A stretch of DNA of 22,309 nucleotides from an uncultured Oscillospiraceae bacterium (GCA_900754605.1 CAAEDK010000092.1:1-22309); one strand, 5' to 3'. Positions 1-7,392 are shown, counted from the first letter of the stretch. Program-made: numbers and translations. The notes: a model not told the origin generated them from the sequence alone.

Positions 1-297
1 AACGGGGTGCCGGTGTCTATCCCCAGAGGGTCCTATGGCGTGACCCGCCTGACGGCCCGGCTGTATGAGTACCCCAAAGGGCATCCCTGCCGGGGGTGCC
101 CTTTTACTTTACGGACTTCCGTTCCGTCCTGTATGTTCCCCAGCCGAAAGGACGGCGGGTGCCTCTGGTACGATCTGAAGCGGAAGAAGCGCCCACCCCT
201 GCCGCACACCTATCCCCGGAGTCAGGCGGCGGCAGAGCGCATTTTTGATTTCATTGAAGTTCTCAAAAAGGTGATGAAACGAAAGGGTTACTCGTAA
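1..297 (+). CDS. Hypothetical Cys-containing protein, 5' end outside window
   Basis: This reading frame is open from the first base and ends at TAA 295-297, so it is probably the C-terminal part of a longer protein. A GTG at 7 is available as a start but has no visible ribosome site because the window begins there. The visible part has a run of cysteines (CRGCPF, then PSCMF and GGCLW), suggesting a small metal-binding or Fe-S site, and ends in a basic stretch (KKVMKRKGY). It is followed after 16 nt by the next gene, whose ribosome site AAAGGAGGT lies just past this stop, so both are likely co-transcribed. I do not recognise the family. The reverse-strand frame here carries no recognisable motif. 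Confidence 0.5.
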   Translation, partial: NGVPVSIPRGSYGVTRLTARLYEYPKGHPCRGCPFTLRTSVPSCMFPSRKDGGCLWYDLKRKKRPPLPHTYPRSQAAAERIFDFIEVLKKVMKRKGYS

Positions 298-313
298 AAA
301 GGAGGTTTGCCGG

Positions 314-997
314 TTGCGGAGCAAAACAGATTTTTACCGGCTGTTCTTTGAACAGCTCGCCCGAAAGGGCTTTGATGTAAAGCGGTCCCAATCTTCGGAT
401 TATATTGCGGACATCTACTATAAAAATCAGCTTGTGGCCTATTTTTCCAAGGCGGATACGGTGATCCAGAACCCGTTTATTGCTGTGAAAGAAAAGGTCA
501 TGCGGCTTATCAACGACACCGCCCAGAACACGGCGGTCAAGGCGGGCATCTGCCGGGACTGCCCCTACACGGACGCCAACGAAAAGCTGCCCAACGGTTC
601 CTACAAGCTGGCGGAATACAACGGCGTGACTTTGGCCTGCAAGGAGCATCACCTGTTCGGCTATGTGTTCTCCACCTACCGCACTGCCCCGGATTCCGGG
701 GAAATGCTGGCGCGTCAGGTCTTTTACAACAAAGAGTTTGCCGGTCAGGATTTTGCCAAGCGCAGCGGCCTGGTGGACGAAAAGGCCCTATTCAGCGAGG
801 AAGAATTGCGGGTCCTTCACGCCGGACTGGTCAAAATGAGCATACTCGATCACGATGTTTCCAATGACGCCCGTGAATCTGTGGAGCGGATTCTTGACAA
901 AATCGAGGAAATCATGCCGGAGCTGCGGGAGGCCGACATGGACTTTGATTTTGATATGGAATTTGGGCTGAATGATGAAATGGAGATGGGAGGATAG
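314..997 (+). CDS. Hypothetical protein with Cys motif and acidic C-terminus
   Basis: The 227-aa product starts at TTG 314, placed by AAAGGAGGT at about 299-306 with ideal spacing. There is no signal peptide or membrane segment. The N-terminal half is mixed alpha/beta. Around residues 77-115 there is a CRDCPY motif, a later LACKEHH and an HLFGYVF segment, which could bind a metal. The C-terminal third is helical and very acidic, with D, E and M residues (DFDFDMEFGLNDEMEMGG). I do not recognise a named family. The next gene begins 3 nt after its stop, so it belongs to the same operon of small accessory genes ahead of the conjugation genes. A DNA-end or replication accessory role is possible but unsupported. 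Confidence 0.7.
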   Translation: MRSKTDFYRLFFEQLARKGFDVKRSQSSDYIADIYYKNQLVAYFSKADTVIQNPFIAVKEKVMRLINDTAQNTAVKAGICRDCPYTDANEKLPNGSYKLAEYNGVTLACKEHHLFGYVFSTYRTAPDSGEMLARQVFYNKEFAGQDFAKRSGLVDEKALFSEEELRVLHAGLVKMSILDHDVSNDARESVERILDKIEEIMPELREADMDFDFDMEFGLNDEMEMGG

Positions 998-1000
998 CCT

Positions 1001-1288
1001 ATGATGAACAGCAAGCGGAATCAGACCATCGCTATCGCCCGGTTTCTCATGTATAAGCACAACCTGAACCAGCAACTTGAAGGCATGACAGACGAGGAAT
1101 ATCTGGCCGACCCTATCGGGCTGGATGTGGGCAGCTATGTAAAGGATTTGATGCGGTACTGCCCGGAAAATGTGGTGGATCAGGTCATGGAGCATCAGGA
1201 CGCGCTTTTGAGGCGGCTGGGGAGGGACTATCTCTCTGTGATTGCGTTTATGCCTTATGAGGAAGATGGAGGTGTGAGGTATGCGTGA
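1001..1288 (+). CDS. Small hypothetical protein
   Basis: This encodes 95 aa, starting at ATG 1001 with another ATG at 1004; GGGAGG at 988-993 supports either. The product is soluble, helical and rich in Met, Leu, Asp and Glu, with no signal peptide, membrane segment or catalytic motif that I can see. Its stop lies inside the next gene: the ATG at 1281 precedes TGA 1286-1288, an 8-nt overlap typical of translational coupling. I do not recognise the family. It sits with other small genes of the kind ICEs carry ahead of virD4. Confidence 0.65.
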   Translation: MMNSKRNQTIAIARFLMYKHNLNQQLEGMTDEEYLADPIGLDVGSYVKDLMRYCPENVVDQVMEHQDALLRRLGRDYLSVIAFMPYEEDGGVRYA

Positions 1289-1649
1289 CGGGCGCCCAAA
1301 TCCCGATATATGGGGAAACATCATCACCTGCGGCGAGATCGCCGTGGGTATCTATGAAATCGTCGGCACCAAAAAGCGGGGGCTTGAGATCCCCAAGGCC
1401 GTTGCGGAGGAAATCCTGCCGGAGTCCGTCATGGAGCAGGCCACACAGGACGGCGAGGCCCTGTGCTTTACCGACCCAGTTTCCAATGCCATTGTTGCCG
1501 ACGCTCTGCTGGAGCAGGAGCTTGTGATCGACCCCAAGGCCGCAGCACAATTGGAGGCTATCCGGCAGCTTGATGATGTGTCCTATGACACCGGCTTTGA
1601 GCCACCCATCAGCGATTTAGAGCTGGACGGGCTGGATTTGGAAAGGTAG
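1281..1649 (+). CDS. Small acidic hypothetical protein
   Basis: The 122-aa product starts at ATG 1281, supported by GGAGGTG at 1269-1275, and overlaps the preceding gene by 8 nt. It is acidic, soluble and mostly helical after residue 35, ending in a short acidic tail (DLELDGLDLER). A similar leucine/acid-rich tail recurs in other small proteins of this window, for example the hypothetical protein ending at 19709 and the DUF3849 product. No family recognised. A second ATG at 1285 opens a different frame, but that frame is Ser/Arg/Pro-rich and looks like a shadow. Next gene follows after 8 nt. Confidence 0.65.
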   Translation: MRDGRPNPDIWGNIITCGEIAVGIYEIVGTKKRGLEIPKAVAEEILPESVMEQATQDGEALCFTDPVSNAIVADALLEQELVIDPKAAAQLEAIRQLDDVSYDTGFEPPISDLELDGLDLER

Positions 1650-1657
1650 GTGATAAA

Positions 1658-2371
1658 TTGCGGCTGGTCTATATCTCATCCCCCCTGCGCGGGGATGTGG
1701 AGCGGAATATCCAAAGAGCAAGGGACTACTGTGCGTATGCGGCATCCTGCGGGGTGATTCCCTTGGCGCCCCACACGATCTTCACGCAATATCTGGATGA
1801 TGAACAGCCGGAGCAGCGTGAACAGGGATTGCGGATGGGCCGCGACCTGATGTGGCGCTGTGATGACCTCTGGGTAGTGGGCAGCACCATTTCTTCCGGG
1901 ATGCGGGAAGAAATTGAACTTGCAAAGAAGCTCTATATGCCCATTTTCTATGTGCCGGAAGATATGGTACAGGAGAAAGTTAAAATCCGTCAGCAGGATC
2001 ACCTCCTTAGATTGGATGACTGCATTGAGGGAAGCAGCAAGAGCAGCTATGAGGGACAGATTCTTGTCCTAAAACCGGAGGCTTACGGCAGCAGCATGGA
2101 TTTGACCGCAGACGATTCCCTGTGGTATGCCCGTGACGGGTTTGGCTGCATTTATGGAGCCAGAGGGCAGGCGGTCTATGCGGAAAACCTGCTGGATGGG
2201 CGGTACATTCACAGGGAGCGAAAGGACTTTTACGGTATCGTAAAGCCGGAAAGTCTGGCCGCATGGATCGCGGATAAGCCGATCCGCAGCGAGGCGGCGG
2301 AAGCGGTGCTGGAGGCCGCCGTACAGAACCTTGCCCCTGAACTGGAGGATGGGGAGGAATTGGAGCCATGA
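1658..2371 (+). CDS. DUF4406/DUF7768-like nucleotide-hydrolase-fold protein
   Basis: The product is 237 aa, starting at TTG 1658 after AGGTAGGTG. Residues 1-105 match what I know of DUF4406/DUF7768, a relative of nucleoside 2-deoxyribosyltransferases: an opening YISSPLRGD, a conserved Asn/Arg helix, PLAPHTIFTQYLDD, a CDDLWVVG strand and SSGMREEI. This fold handles nucleosides or their derivatives, and copies are common in phages and ICEs. Residues about 130-215 form a second part (GQILVLKP..., IYGARGQAVYAENLLDG, RERKDFYGIVKP) that I do not recognise. The stop overlaps the next ATG by 4 nt (ATGA), coupling it to the virD4 region. The domain call is from memory of the family; substrate unknown. 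Confidence 0.7.
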   Translation: MRLVYISSPLRGDVERNIQRARDYCAYAASCGVIPLAPHTIFTQYLDDEQPEQREQGLRMGRDLMWRCDDLWVVGSTISSGMREEIELAKKLYMPIFYVPEDMVQEKVKIRQQDHLLRLDDCIEGSSKSSYEGQILVLKPEAYGSSMDLTADDSLWYARDGFGCIYGARGQAVYAENLLDGRYIHRERKDFYGIVKPESLAAWIADKPIRSEAAEAVLEAAVQNLAPELEDGEELEP

Positions 2372-2814
2372 GGACCAAGGGGAAGTTGCTGGTCTGCGGG
2401 CTGATTTTTGTTTCCGGCGCAGTCCTGAATCTCTTTTTCTCCACCGCTGTTCATGGGCTGCTGACGAGGAAAATCACCCGGCTCTCCCTCCTTCCTATCG
2501 GGGACTGCCTTGCCAGCCTGTTTTCCAGCCGCCAACATTTGATGCTGTACCTCTGCCTGCAAGGATTTGTGTGTGTGCTGGCCGTGATGTTCTTTCTCAC
2601 CAATATGCGGCCCTATGAATCCGACCTGGATACCATCACGCCGGAGATCAAGACCCCCAAGGCGGTGGGTCAGTATCAGCATGGATCGGCCCGCTGGATG
2701 AGCGACGCGGAAAAAGAAAAAGCCTTTGACAGCTTCATCCTGGACCCGCATGACCCGGCCATGCGGGAACTACTGAAAACCGGTTGTGATGGGCTGGATT
2801 TTATGAAAAAGTGA
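2368..2814 (+). CDS. Membrane-anchor part of split VirD4/TraG coupling protein
   Basis: This 148-aa product has two membrane segments, about residues 6-30 and 62-82, with a short loop between them. A cytoplasmic tail follows with QYQHGSARW, the motif that precedes the ATPase domain in VirD4-like proteins of Clostridia ICEs (usually YGSARW). The P-loop ATPase expected to follow is encoded by the next gene, in the same reading frame, after a single TGA at 2812-2814. The N-terminal anchor and the ATPase of one coupling protein are therefore made as two polypeptides, or the stop is read through. Starts at ATG 2368 overlapping the upstream stop (ATGA). Confidence 0.75.
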   Translation: MRTKGKLLVCGLIFVSGAVLNLFFSTAVHGLLTRKITRLSLLPIGDCLASLFSSRQHLMLYLCLQGFVCVLAVMFFLTNMRPYESDLDTITPEIKTPKAVGQYQHGSARWMSDAEKEKAFDSFILDPHDPAMRELLKTGCDGLDFMKK

Positions 2815-2823
2815 GGTGTTTGT

Positions 2824-4380
2824 TTGAAACTGAATCTGCATCCTAAAGTGATCCCCAAGGACACGCCGCCTGCCCCGCTGACGAAAGGCGGCGTGGTGGT
2901 GGGCATGAAAAAGGAGGGCGACAAGGAAAAAATCTATTTTGTGGGGGATGACTGCCACCTGCTCTGCGTGGGCGCCACCCGTTCCGGCAAGTCCCGCTGC
3001 CTGGTACTGGAGAGCATCTGCCTTCTGGGGCTTGCCGGGGAATCTATTTTCTGTTCGGACCCCAAGGCCGAGCTGTTCCACTACACCTCTGAATTTCTGA
3101 AAAAGCTGGGGTATGAAGTGCTGGTGCTGGACTTCAAGAACCCGGCCAAGAGTATGCGCTACAACCTTCTCCAGCCTGTCATTGACGCCATCAACGAGGG
3201 TGACACAGACCGGGCGGAAATGCTGGCCTGGGATCTGACCAATAATCTGGTAGGCAAGCCGGAGGGAGAGAAAATCTGGACGAACGGCGAGTGTTCCATC
3301 ATCGCCGCCGCCATCCTCTGTGTGGTGTGCGATAACCAGAAGCGGCCGGAATTTCAGAATATGACCAATGTGTATTGGTTCATATCCGAGATGTGCCGTA
3401 CCATCGGGAATAAAATGCCCCTGCTGGAGTATCTGAAAAAGCAGTCGCCAACCCACCCGGCGCGGGCGCTGCTCTCCATCTCCGATGTGGCCCCGTCCCG
3501 CACCAGAGGTAGCTTTTACACCTCCGCCCTCACCACCCTACGGCTGTTTACCTCGAAATCCATTTACGCCATCACCCATACCAGCGATTTTACGCTCTCC
3601 GACCTGGGAACTAAAAAGCAGGCACTCTTTGTGATCCTGCCGGACGAGAAAACCACCTTTTACCCGATTGCCTCTCTCATTGTGTCCCAGCAGTATGAGC
3701 TTTTGGCGGAGGCGGCGGATCGCCGGGGCGGGCGGTTGGAGCGGCGGGTGAATTTCCTGCTGGATGAGTTTGGAAATTTTACCCCCATCAGCGATATGAC
3801 GAACAAGCTCACTGTGGCGGCAGGGCGCGGGATGCGCTATGCCCTCTATGTGCAGGGGTTCGATCAGCTCAAGGAGAAGTACAGCGACAACATCGCCAAC
3901 ACCATCAAGGGCAACTGCCAGATCTGGGCCTATCTCCAAAGCGATGACCCGGAAACCCTGCGGGAAATGTCGGACAAGCTGGGTAGCTACACCACATCCA
4001 GCTATCAGCTCTCGGCCAGCAACGGGCGGTTCACCACACCGTCCAGCTCCCAGAGCGTCAGCCTGACGGAGCGTAAGCTACTCAATACGGATGAGGTCCG
4101 GCGCGTCAAGCGGCCCTATCAGATCATCACCAGCCGGGACCATCCGGCCATGATGTACGCCCCCGACCTCTCCAAATGGCTGTTCAATCAAATGCTGGGC
4201 ATGGGAGACATGGAGCATAACCGGAAGCTGCGGGAGGAGCGGGAAAACAAACGGCCCGTTATCACCGATACCAAGCAAGAGATCGCATTGTGGAATATCT
4301 GGGTCTACTATCAAAAGGACATCATGCGCCGCCTTGCGCAGCAGAAAAACGCAGGGGGCGGCGCTTCTGATGATGAATAA
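2824..4380 (+). CDS. virD4: VirD4/TraG-type T4SS coupling ATPase
   Basis: This is the 518-aa motor domain of the type IV coupling protein, which brings the relaxase-DNA complex to the conjugation channel. Residues 50-57 are Walker A (GATRSGKS); about 310-316 are Walker B (NFLLDEF). FCSDPKAEL, VLDFKNP and the C-terminal TSRDHPAMMYAPDLSKW are typical of TraG/VirD4 of Clostridia elements. Its transmembrane anchor is in the preceding gene. Starts at TTG 2824, placed by GTGAGGTG at 2811-2818, which spans the upstream stop, so translation is probably coupled. It has no membrane segment itself, so it must join the anchor protein to work at the membrane. Followed after 16 nt by the VirB2-like gene. 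Confidence 0.93.
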   Translation: MKLNLHPKVIPKDTPPAPLTKGGVVVGMKKEGDKEKIYFVGDDCHLLCVGATRSGKSRCLVLESICLLGLAGESIFCSDPKAELFHYTSEFLKKLGYEVLVLDFKNPAKSMRYNLLQPVIDAINEGDTDRAEMLAWDLTNNLVGKPEGEKIWTNGECSIIAAAILCVVCDNQKRPEFQNMTNVYWFISEMCRTIGNKMPLLEYLKKQSPTHPARALLSISDVAPSRTRGSFYTSALTTLRLFTSKSIYAITHTSDFTLSDLGTKKQALFVILPDEKTTFYPIASLIVSQQYELLAEAADRRGGRLERRVNFLLDEFGNFTPISDMTNKLTVAAGRGMRYALYVQGFDQLKEKYSDNIANTIKGNCQIWAYLQSDDPETLREMSDKLGSYTTSSYQLSASNGRFTTPSSSQSVSLTERKLLNTDEVRRVKRPYQIITSRDHPAMMYAPDLSKWLFNQMLGMGDMEHNRKLREERENKRPVITDTKQEIALWNIWVYYQKDIMRRLAQQKNAGGGASDDE

Positions 4381-4396
4381 ATTTCAGGAGGTTTTG

Positions 4397-4759
4397 ATGA
4401 AAGAAAAAGTAAAACAGACGATGGGCGGGTTGCGTAAGTCCGTCCGGGCGGCAGGTGTCGGTCTTTCCACACTTGCCGCCTCTTTTTTCATGTCCGCACC
4501 GGCTTATGCGGCTGGTGTGGAGGACAGCCAGATTGTGACGGGCACCGAGCAGTTGATTGGCGACCTGACCACCTGGCTCATGGTCCTGGCCCCGGTGGTG
4601 TCCGGCCTGCTTATCATCTACTTCTGCATCCGGCGCGGAATGGCTGACGAGATGGATCAAAAGAAATGGAATAACCGCATTGTGGTGGCCGTGGTGTCCT
4701 GCATCGGCGCCGTTCTTGGTTCCGCCACTCTGAACCTGATCCTCGGCTACTATCAGTAA
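4397..4759 (+). CDS. VirB2/TrbC-like T4SS membrane subunit
   Basis: The 120-aa product starts at ATG 4397, chosen over in-frame upstream codons because CAGGAGG lies at 4385-4391. Residues 1-39 look like a long signal peptide with a basic start, a hydrophobic core and a cleavage site near PAYA/AG. Two further membrane segments follow at about 58-80 and 96-117 with a basic loop between them (RRGMADEMDQKKWNNR). This layout (signal peptide, two helices, short basic loop) is that of VirB2/TrbC pilins, and its position just after virD4 fits. The match is structural rather than by sequence, so the family name is inferred. Confidence 0.7.
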   Translation: MKEKVKQTMGGLRKSVRAAGVGLSTLAASFFMSAPAYAAGVEDSQIVTGTEQLIGDLTTWLMVLAPVVSGLLIIYFCIRRGMADEMDQKKWNNRIVVAVVSCIGAVLGSATLNLILGYYQ

Positions 4760-4773
4760 GCCGGGGGCTTTTT
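4758..4773 (+). terminator. Weak stem-loop with T run after VirB2-like gene
   Basis: AAGCC at 4758-4762 pairs with GGCTT at 4766-4770 around a GGG loop, followed by TTT. The stem is short and overlaps the stop codon, so it may reduce rather than end transcription before the abundant pilin-like gene. A second small stem (AGGCG/CGCCT) follows at about 4781-4797. Confidence 0.3.
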
Positions 4774-4836
4774 CGTAGTACAGGCGATTCCCACGCCTTA
4801 CTAAATAAATCACTTCATCAATAGGAGGAAAAAATT

Positions 4837-5100
4837 ATGGCTAACTTCATCCGCAACACTCAGGTTAAGGCTATGACTTCCATCTGGACGGCCAAGCAGA
4901 AGGCCCGTGAGCTGGCAGGCCGCACGAAGGAGGCGCTGGTAAACCGTGAGGGGCAGGGCACCCTTGATGTGGCGATCACGGTGCTGATCTCCATTGTCCT
5001 GGGCGCTCTGATCCTGGCGGGCCTCTACCTCATTGTGGACAGCACTGTGCTGCCGACCATTACCCAGCGCATCAAGGATATGTTCGATTACGCGGGCTGA
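4837..5100 (+). CDS. DUF6133-family small membrane protein, probable Flp-like pilin
   Basis: The 87-aa product starts at ATG 4837 after AGGAGG. A basic 38-residue N-terminus leads to EGQGTLD and then one long hydrophobic helix (about 45-67), ending in MFDYAG, which resembles DUF6133 proteins of Clostridia mobile elements as I recall them. The arrangement is that of a class III prepilin: cleavage after Gly39 would put Asp44 at position +5, where Flp/type IV pilins usually carry Glu. The window encodes a prepilin peptidase (9638-10084) and Tad assembly ATPase and platform proteins, so this is the best candidate for the major pilin. It has its own terminator at 5115-5144. Pilin role is inference. 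Confidence 0.75.
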   Translation: MANFIRNTQVKAMTSIWTAKQKARELAGRTKEALVNREGQGTLDVAITVLISIVLGALILAGLYLIVDSTVLPTITQRIKDMFDYAG

Positions 5101-5114
5101 TGTTTGGCGGAACC

Positions 5115-5144
5115 GGCGGGGCGTTATGCCCCGCCACACTTTTT
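5115..5144 (+). terminator. Rho-independent terminator after DUF6133 gene
   Basis: GGCGGGGC (5115-5122) and GCCCCGCC (5128-5135) form a perfect 8-bp GC stem with a GTTAT loop, followed by ACAC and TTTTT at 5140-5144. It lies 14 nt past the pilin-like stop and before spoVG, so it may keep the upstream transcript more abundant than the downstream genes. Confidence 0.7.
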
Positions 5145-5160
5145 ATCAAGGAGGTTTTCT

Positions 5161-5445
5161 ATGGAGTTCAGAGCGGAGATCAAACGGACGCTGACCGGTC
5201 CCGACAAGCTGCGGGCGGTGTGCAGCGTCATCCTGGACGATTGCTTTCTGGTGAAGAATGTCCGGGTGGTGGAGGGTGAAAAGGGGCTGTTCGTGTCCCT
5301 GCCCAGCCGCAGGAATGTAAAAGGCGAATGGACGGAACAGTGCTTCCCCATGACGAAGGAGCTGCGGGAGAAACTGTCCGCCGTGGTGCTGGCTGAATAT
5401 GACCGGGCGCTGGCGGAGGACGGCGGCGGGACGCCTGCCGCCTGA
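5161..5445 (+). CDS. spoVG: SpoVG-family protein
   Basis: The 94-aa product starts at ATG 5161 with AAGGAGG at about 5149-5155; an in-frame codon at 5104 would run through the terminator and is rejected. The order RAVCSVILDDCFLVKNVRVVEG, KGLFVSLPSRR and a C-terminal LSAVVLAEYDRAL helix follow SpoVG closely. SpoVG proteins bind RNA and DNA and affect septation, sporulation or virulence gene expression in Firmicutes and Borrelia. Copies are often carried on Clostridia ICEs beside conjugation genes, where they may regulate the element. The C-terminus (EDGGGTPAA) is a short unstructured tail. Function in this element is inferred. Confidence 0.88.
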   Translation: MEFRAEIKRTLTGPDKLRAVCSVILDDCFLVKNVRVVEGEKGLFVSLPSRRNVKGEWTEQCFPMTKELREKLSAVVLAEYDRALAEDGGGTPAA

Positions 5446-5473
5446 TCCACCCCGTTTTTAACTCATACGACAA

Positions 5474-5495
5474 GGGGGCGGCCCCGGCCGCCCCC
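5474..5495 (+). repeat. Perfect GC-rich inverted repeat before VirB6-like gene
   Basis: GGGGGCGGCC (5474-5483) and GGCCGCCCCC (5486-5495) are perfect inverted repeats separated by 2 nt. There is no T run. The ribosome site AAAGGAGGTGG starts 2-3 nt after the stem, so the hairpin could act as an mRNA processing or stability element, or affect translation of the next gene. Confidence 0.6.
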
Positions 5496-5515
5496 GGAAA
5501 GGAGGTGGCCGCTGG

Positions 5516-6352
5516 TTGGAATATATTCTGGTTCTGCTGATCGTCGCCCTGCTTAACGGAGCCATCGCCTACATTGATGGGCTGATGGAGGGCATTGTAC
5601 CGCTGACCCTGTATGCGGAACAGTATATGTCTACATTGGCCGGTGTCGATCTGTTTGAAGCCCTGTTTGATATTGTGTTTGGCTTTGGCGTGTCGCTTAT
5701 CATCCTGAAATTTCTCAAAAAGGGCTTTGAAACCTATGTGCTGTGGTCCGATGGTGACGCAGATGAAGAACCGATTGCCCTGCTGACGAACTTTTTCAAG
5801 GCGATGGCCGTGGCGGTCTGTTTCCCCACCATGTACGGCTGGCTTGCCGGAATTGTGGAGGAAATGAGCGACAAGATGCTGGAGGCCATCGGCCTTGCCA
5901 CCGCCTATGATTGGGCTGGCTGGGTGTCCGGTCTTTCCACACTCGGCCTTGTGACCGCCATCTTTGGGCTGGTGTTCGTCATCGTGTACTTTATCCTCTA
6001 TTTCCAGTTTCTCATGCGTGGGCTGGAAATTTTGATTTTGCGGGTGGGGATGCCCCTGGCCTGTGTGGGCCTGATCGACAACGACAAGGGCGTATTCAAG
6101 CCCTACATGAGCAAGTTCTTTCAATCGGCCCTTTCGGTGATTATCCAAATCGCCCTCGCCAAGCTGGGCGTGGGACTGATGATGAATATGCACATCTTCT
6201 GGGGCGTGGCCTGCATGATCCTGGCCGTGCGGACGCCGAAGTTCCTTCAGGAGTTCATCGTTACGACCGGAGGCGGCGGTGGCGGAGCCATTGTCAACAA
6301 CGCTTATCATTCCGTGCGCCTGGTGCAGATGGTCAAGGGTATGGGAAAGTGA
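5516..6352 (+). CDS. VirB6/TrbL-like polytopic T4SS channel protein
   Basis: The 278-aa integral membrane protein starts at TTG 5516, set by AAAGGAGGTGG at about 5498-5508. I count six or so hydrophobic helices: residues 1-18, 45-65, 98-120, 140-172, 176-192 and 210-240, with an acidic cytoplasmic-type loop (DGDADEEP, about 80-86). A glycine-rich patch (TTGGGGGGAIVNN) lies near the C-terminus, before a basic helix. Size, topology and place between the pilin and PrgI-like genes fit the VirB6/TrbL proteins of Firmicutes ICEs, which form the inner-membrane part of the channel. Sequence identity within this family is low, so the name rests on topology and context. Confidence 0.8.
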   Translation: MEYILVLLIVALLNGAIAYIDGLMEGIVPLTLYAEQYMSTLAGVDLFEALFDIVFGFGVSLIILKFLKKGFETYVLWSDGDADEEPIALLTNFFKAMAVAVCFPTMYGWLAGIVEEMSDKMLEAIGLATAYDWAGWVSGLSTLGLVTAIFGLVFVIVYFILYFQFLMRGLEILILRVGMPLACVGLIDNDKGVFKPYMSKFFQSALSVIIQIALAKLGVGLMMNMHIFWGVACMILAVRTPKFLQEFIVTTGGGGGGAIVNNAYHSVRLVQMVKGMGK

Positions 6353-6363
6353 GGTGACGGCGG

Positions 6364-6573
6364 ATGGTAACAATGGACGATCTCTCAAAGGCCATCATCC
6401 TGCTGGTGCGCGTGGGCGCCGTGGCAAGGTTTATCTACTGCATGGTGCGGCTGGCAGCCGCCGAGGAACAGGCGGCGCAGTACAAGAAACGAGCCCGCAA
6501 CACCGTGATCTTCTATGTGATCGCGGAATCCATCTGGCAGATCAAAGACCTGATTTTATATTACTACGCATAG
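6364..6573 (+). CDS. Small T4SS-linked membrane protein
   Basis: The 69-aa product starts at ATG 6364 (or ATG 6373), with GAGGTG at 6351-6356 overlapping the end of the VirB6-like gene. It has one hydrophobic stretch at about residues 8-30, a charged middle (AAAEEQAAQYKKRARN) and a second hydrophobic-aromatic stretch near the C-terminus. It overlaps the ribosome site of the PrgI-like gene: TAG 6571-6573 lies inside AGGAGGTG. The constant setting (VirB6-like, this gene, PrgI-like) suggests a structural part of the mating channel. No named family recognised. Confidence 0.7.
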   Translation: MVTMDDLSKAIILLVRVGAVARFIYCMVRLAAAEEQAAQYKKRARNTVIFYVIAESIWQIKDLILYYYA

Positions 6574-6582
6574 GAGGTGCGA

Positions 6583-6906
6583 ATGGACGAGGATTTGAAG
6601 CTGTATATCCCTCTGGGCGTGAAGCCGGAAACGGAGCTGTTCACCGGCTTTGGGAAAAAGCAGCTCTTTCAGGCATTGATTGGTTCCCTGGTGATGGGTG
6701 GCGTGGCCGCCCTGGTCTGGCTGTTCACCGCCAATGTGACTACCACCGTAGTCCTGGCGCTGGCCGGTATCTTTGGCTCGGTGATGATGACCACCAAGGA
6801 CCAGAGCAATTTGTCCGTGGTAGATCAGGTGCAGAACCTGGTCCGCTTTTTGCGCGGACAGAAAATCTACCCGTACCGTTACGGGGATGAATGGGGGCTT
6901 GAATAA
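6583..6906 (+). CDS. PrgI/VirB3-like T4SS membrane protein
   Basis: This encodes 107 aa from ATG 6583; the GTG at 6577 overlaps the ribosome site AGGAGGTG (6572-6579) and is rejected. The order is a short soluble N-terminus (LKLYIPLGVKPE), a GFGKKQL motif, two adjacent membrane helices (about 28-50 and 53-68), then a soluble tail with LVRFLRGQKIYPYRY. This is the PrgI-family plan: a VirB3-like partner of VirB4. In elements of this type PrgI is normally followed by a roughly 230-aa protein and then VirB4; here those two genes lie 13-15 kb downstream (19739 and 21399). Its stop overlaps the next start by one base (TAATG). Confidence 0.82.
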   Translation: MDEDLKLYIPLGVKPETELFTGFGKKQLFQALIGSLVMGGVAALVWLFTANVTTTVVLALAGIFGSVMMTTKDQSNLSVVDQVQNLVRFLRGQKIYPYRYGDEWGLE

Positions 6907-7384
6907 TGTACGCAGCCATTCCCGTTTACTATCCGTCGCTGGAAGAAGCCGCCCGAAAGGATGAAACGGCTCTTTGGTGCGACAGCTACAACATCAACGT
7001 GAACTGCCGGAATTTCATTCAAGACAAGGCCATGACCGCCATGAACAGCCGGGAGCTGGATTCCTTCATCGGATGGTGCGGGTTTACGGCGTGGAGCGGG
7101 CAATCTATGTCCTCTCCCGCACCATCCAGTTTTCCGATTGGGATTCCCGTTTCGATCAGGCGGTGCTTGACCGGGCCGGACAGACCGATTTCCCGGACGC
7201 CCGGACTCCGAGGGATGAAAACCATGTTGACCCGACCACCCGATATGTCACGGAGCTTGATCCGTGCGCTGTAAACGCCATCTTTATGAAGCTGATGGAA
7301 TTGGAGGAAGAACAGGAAGCGACCACTCAAATGGAGAACGACGGCCAGAAAGAGCTTGATGAGGATATGGCGTTGGAACTGTGA
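6906..7384 (+). pseudogene. DUF3849-domain protein, frameshifted
   Basis: Residues 1-57 from ATG 6906 (IPVYYPSLEEAARKDE..., then NINVNCRNFIQDKAM) are the start of a DUF3849 domain. After about 7074-7082 the homology continues in a different frame: VRVYGVERAIYVLSRTIQF and SDWDSRF, then an acidic tail ending at TGA 7382-7384. Joining needs a -1 shift, as if one base were lost near 7077-7081. The unshifted frame ends at 7274 with a Pro/Ser/Arg-rich tail of no clear meaning. There is no usual slippery heptamer in the correct phase at the junction, so a mutation or an assembly error is likelier than programmed shifting. DUF3849 genes are common, uncharacterised cargo of Clostridia ICEs. Confidence 0.7.
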
Positions 7385-7392
7385 GGCTGCCG

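Noticed and set aside
5228..6388. Long reverse-strand open frame (386 aa) opposite spoVG and the VirB6-like gene
   Set aside because: It is His/Gln/Arg-rich with no motif, no ribosome site, and mirrors the membrane gene's codon pattern; it is a shadow of GC-rich coding.
7074..7086. Programmed -1 frameshift site GGGTTTA in the DUF3849 gene
   Set aside because: The heptamer is present as letters, but the zero-frame codons are GGG TTT ACG, so it is in the wrong phase for simultaneous slippage.
7073..7384. Internal ATG restart for the second part of the DUF3849 gene
   Set aside because: No ribosome site at suitable distance before ATG 7073, and the domain would lack its N-terminal half.
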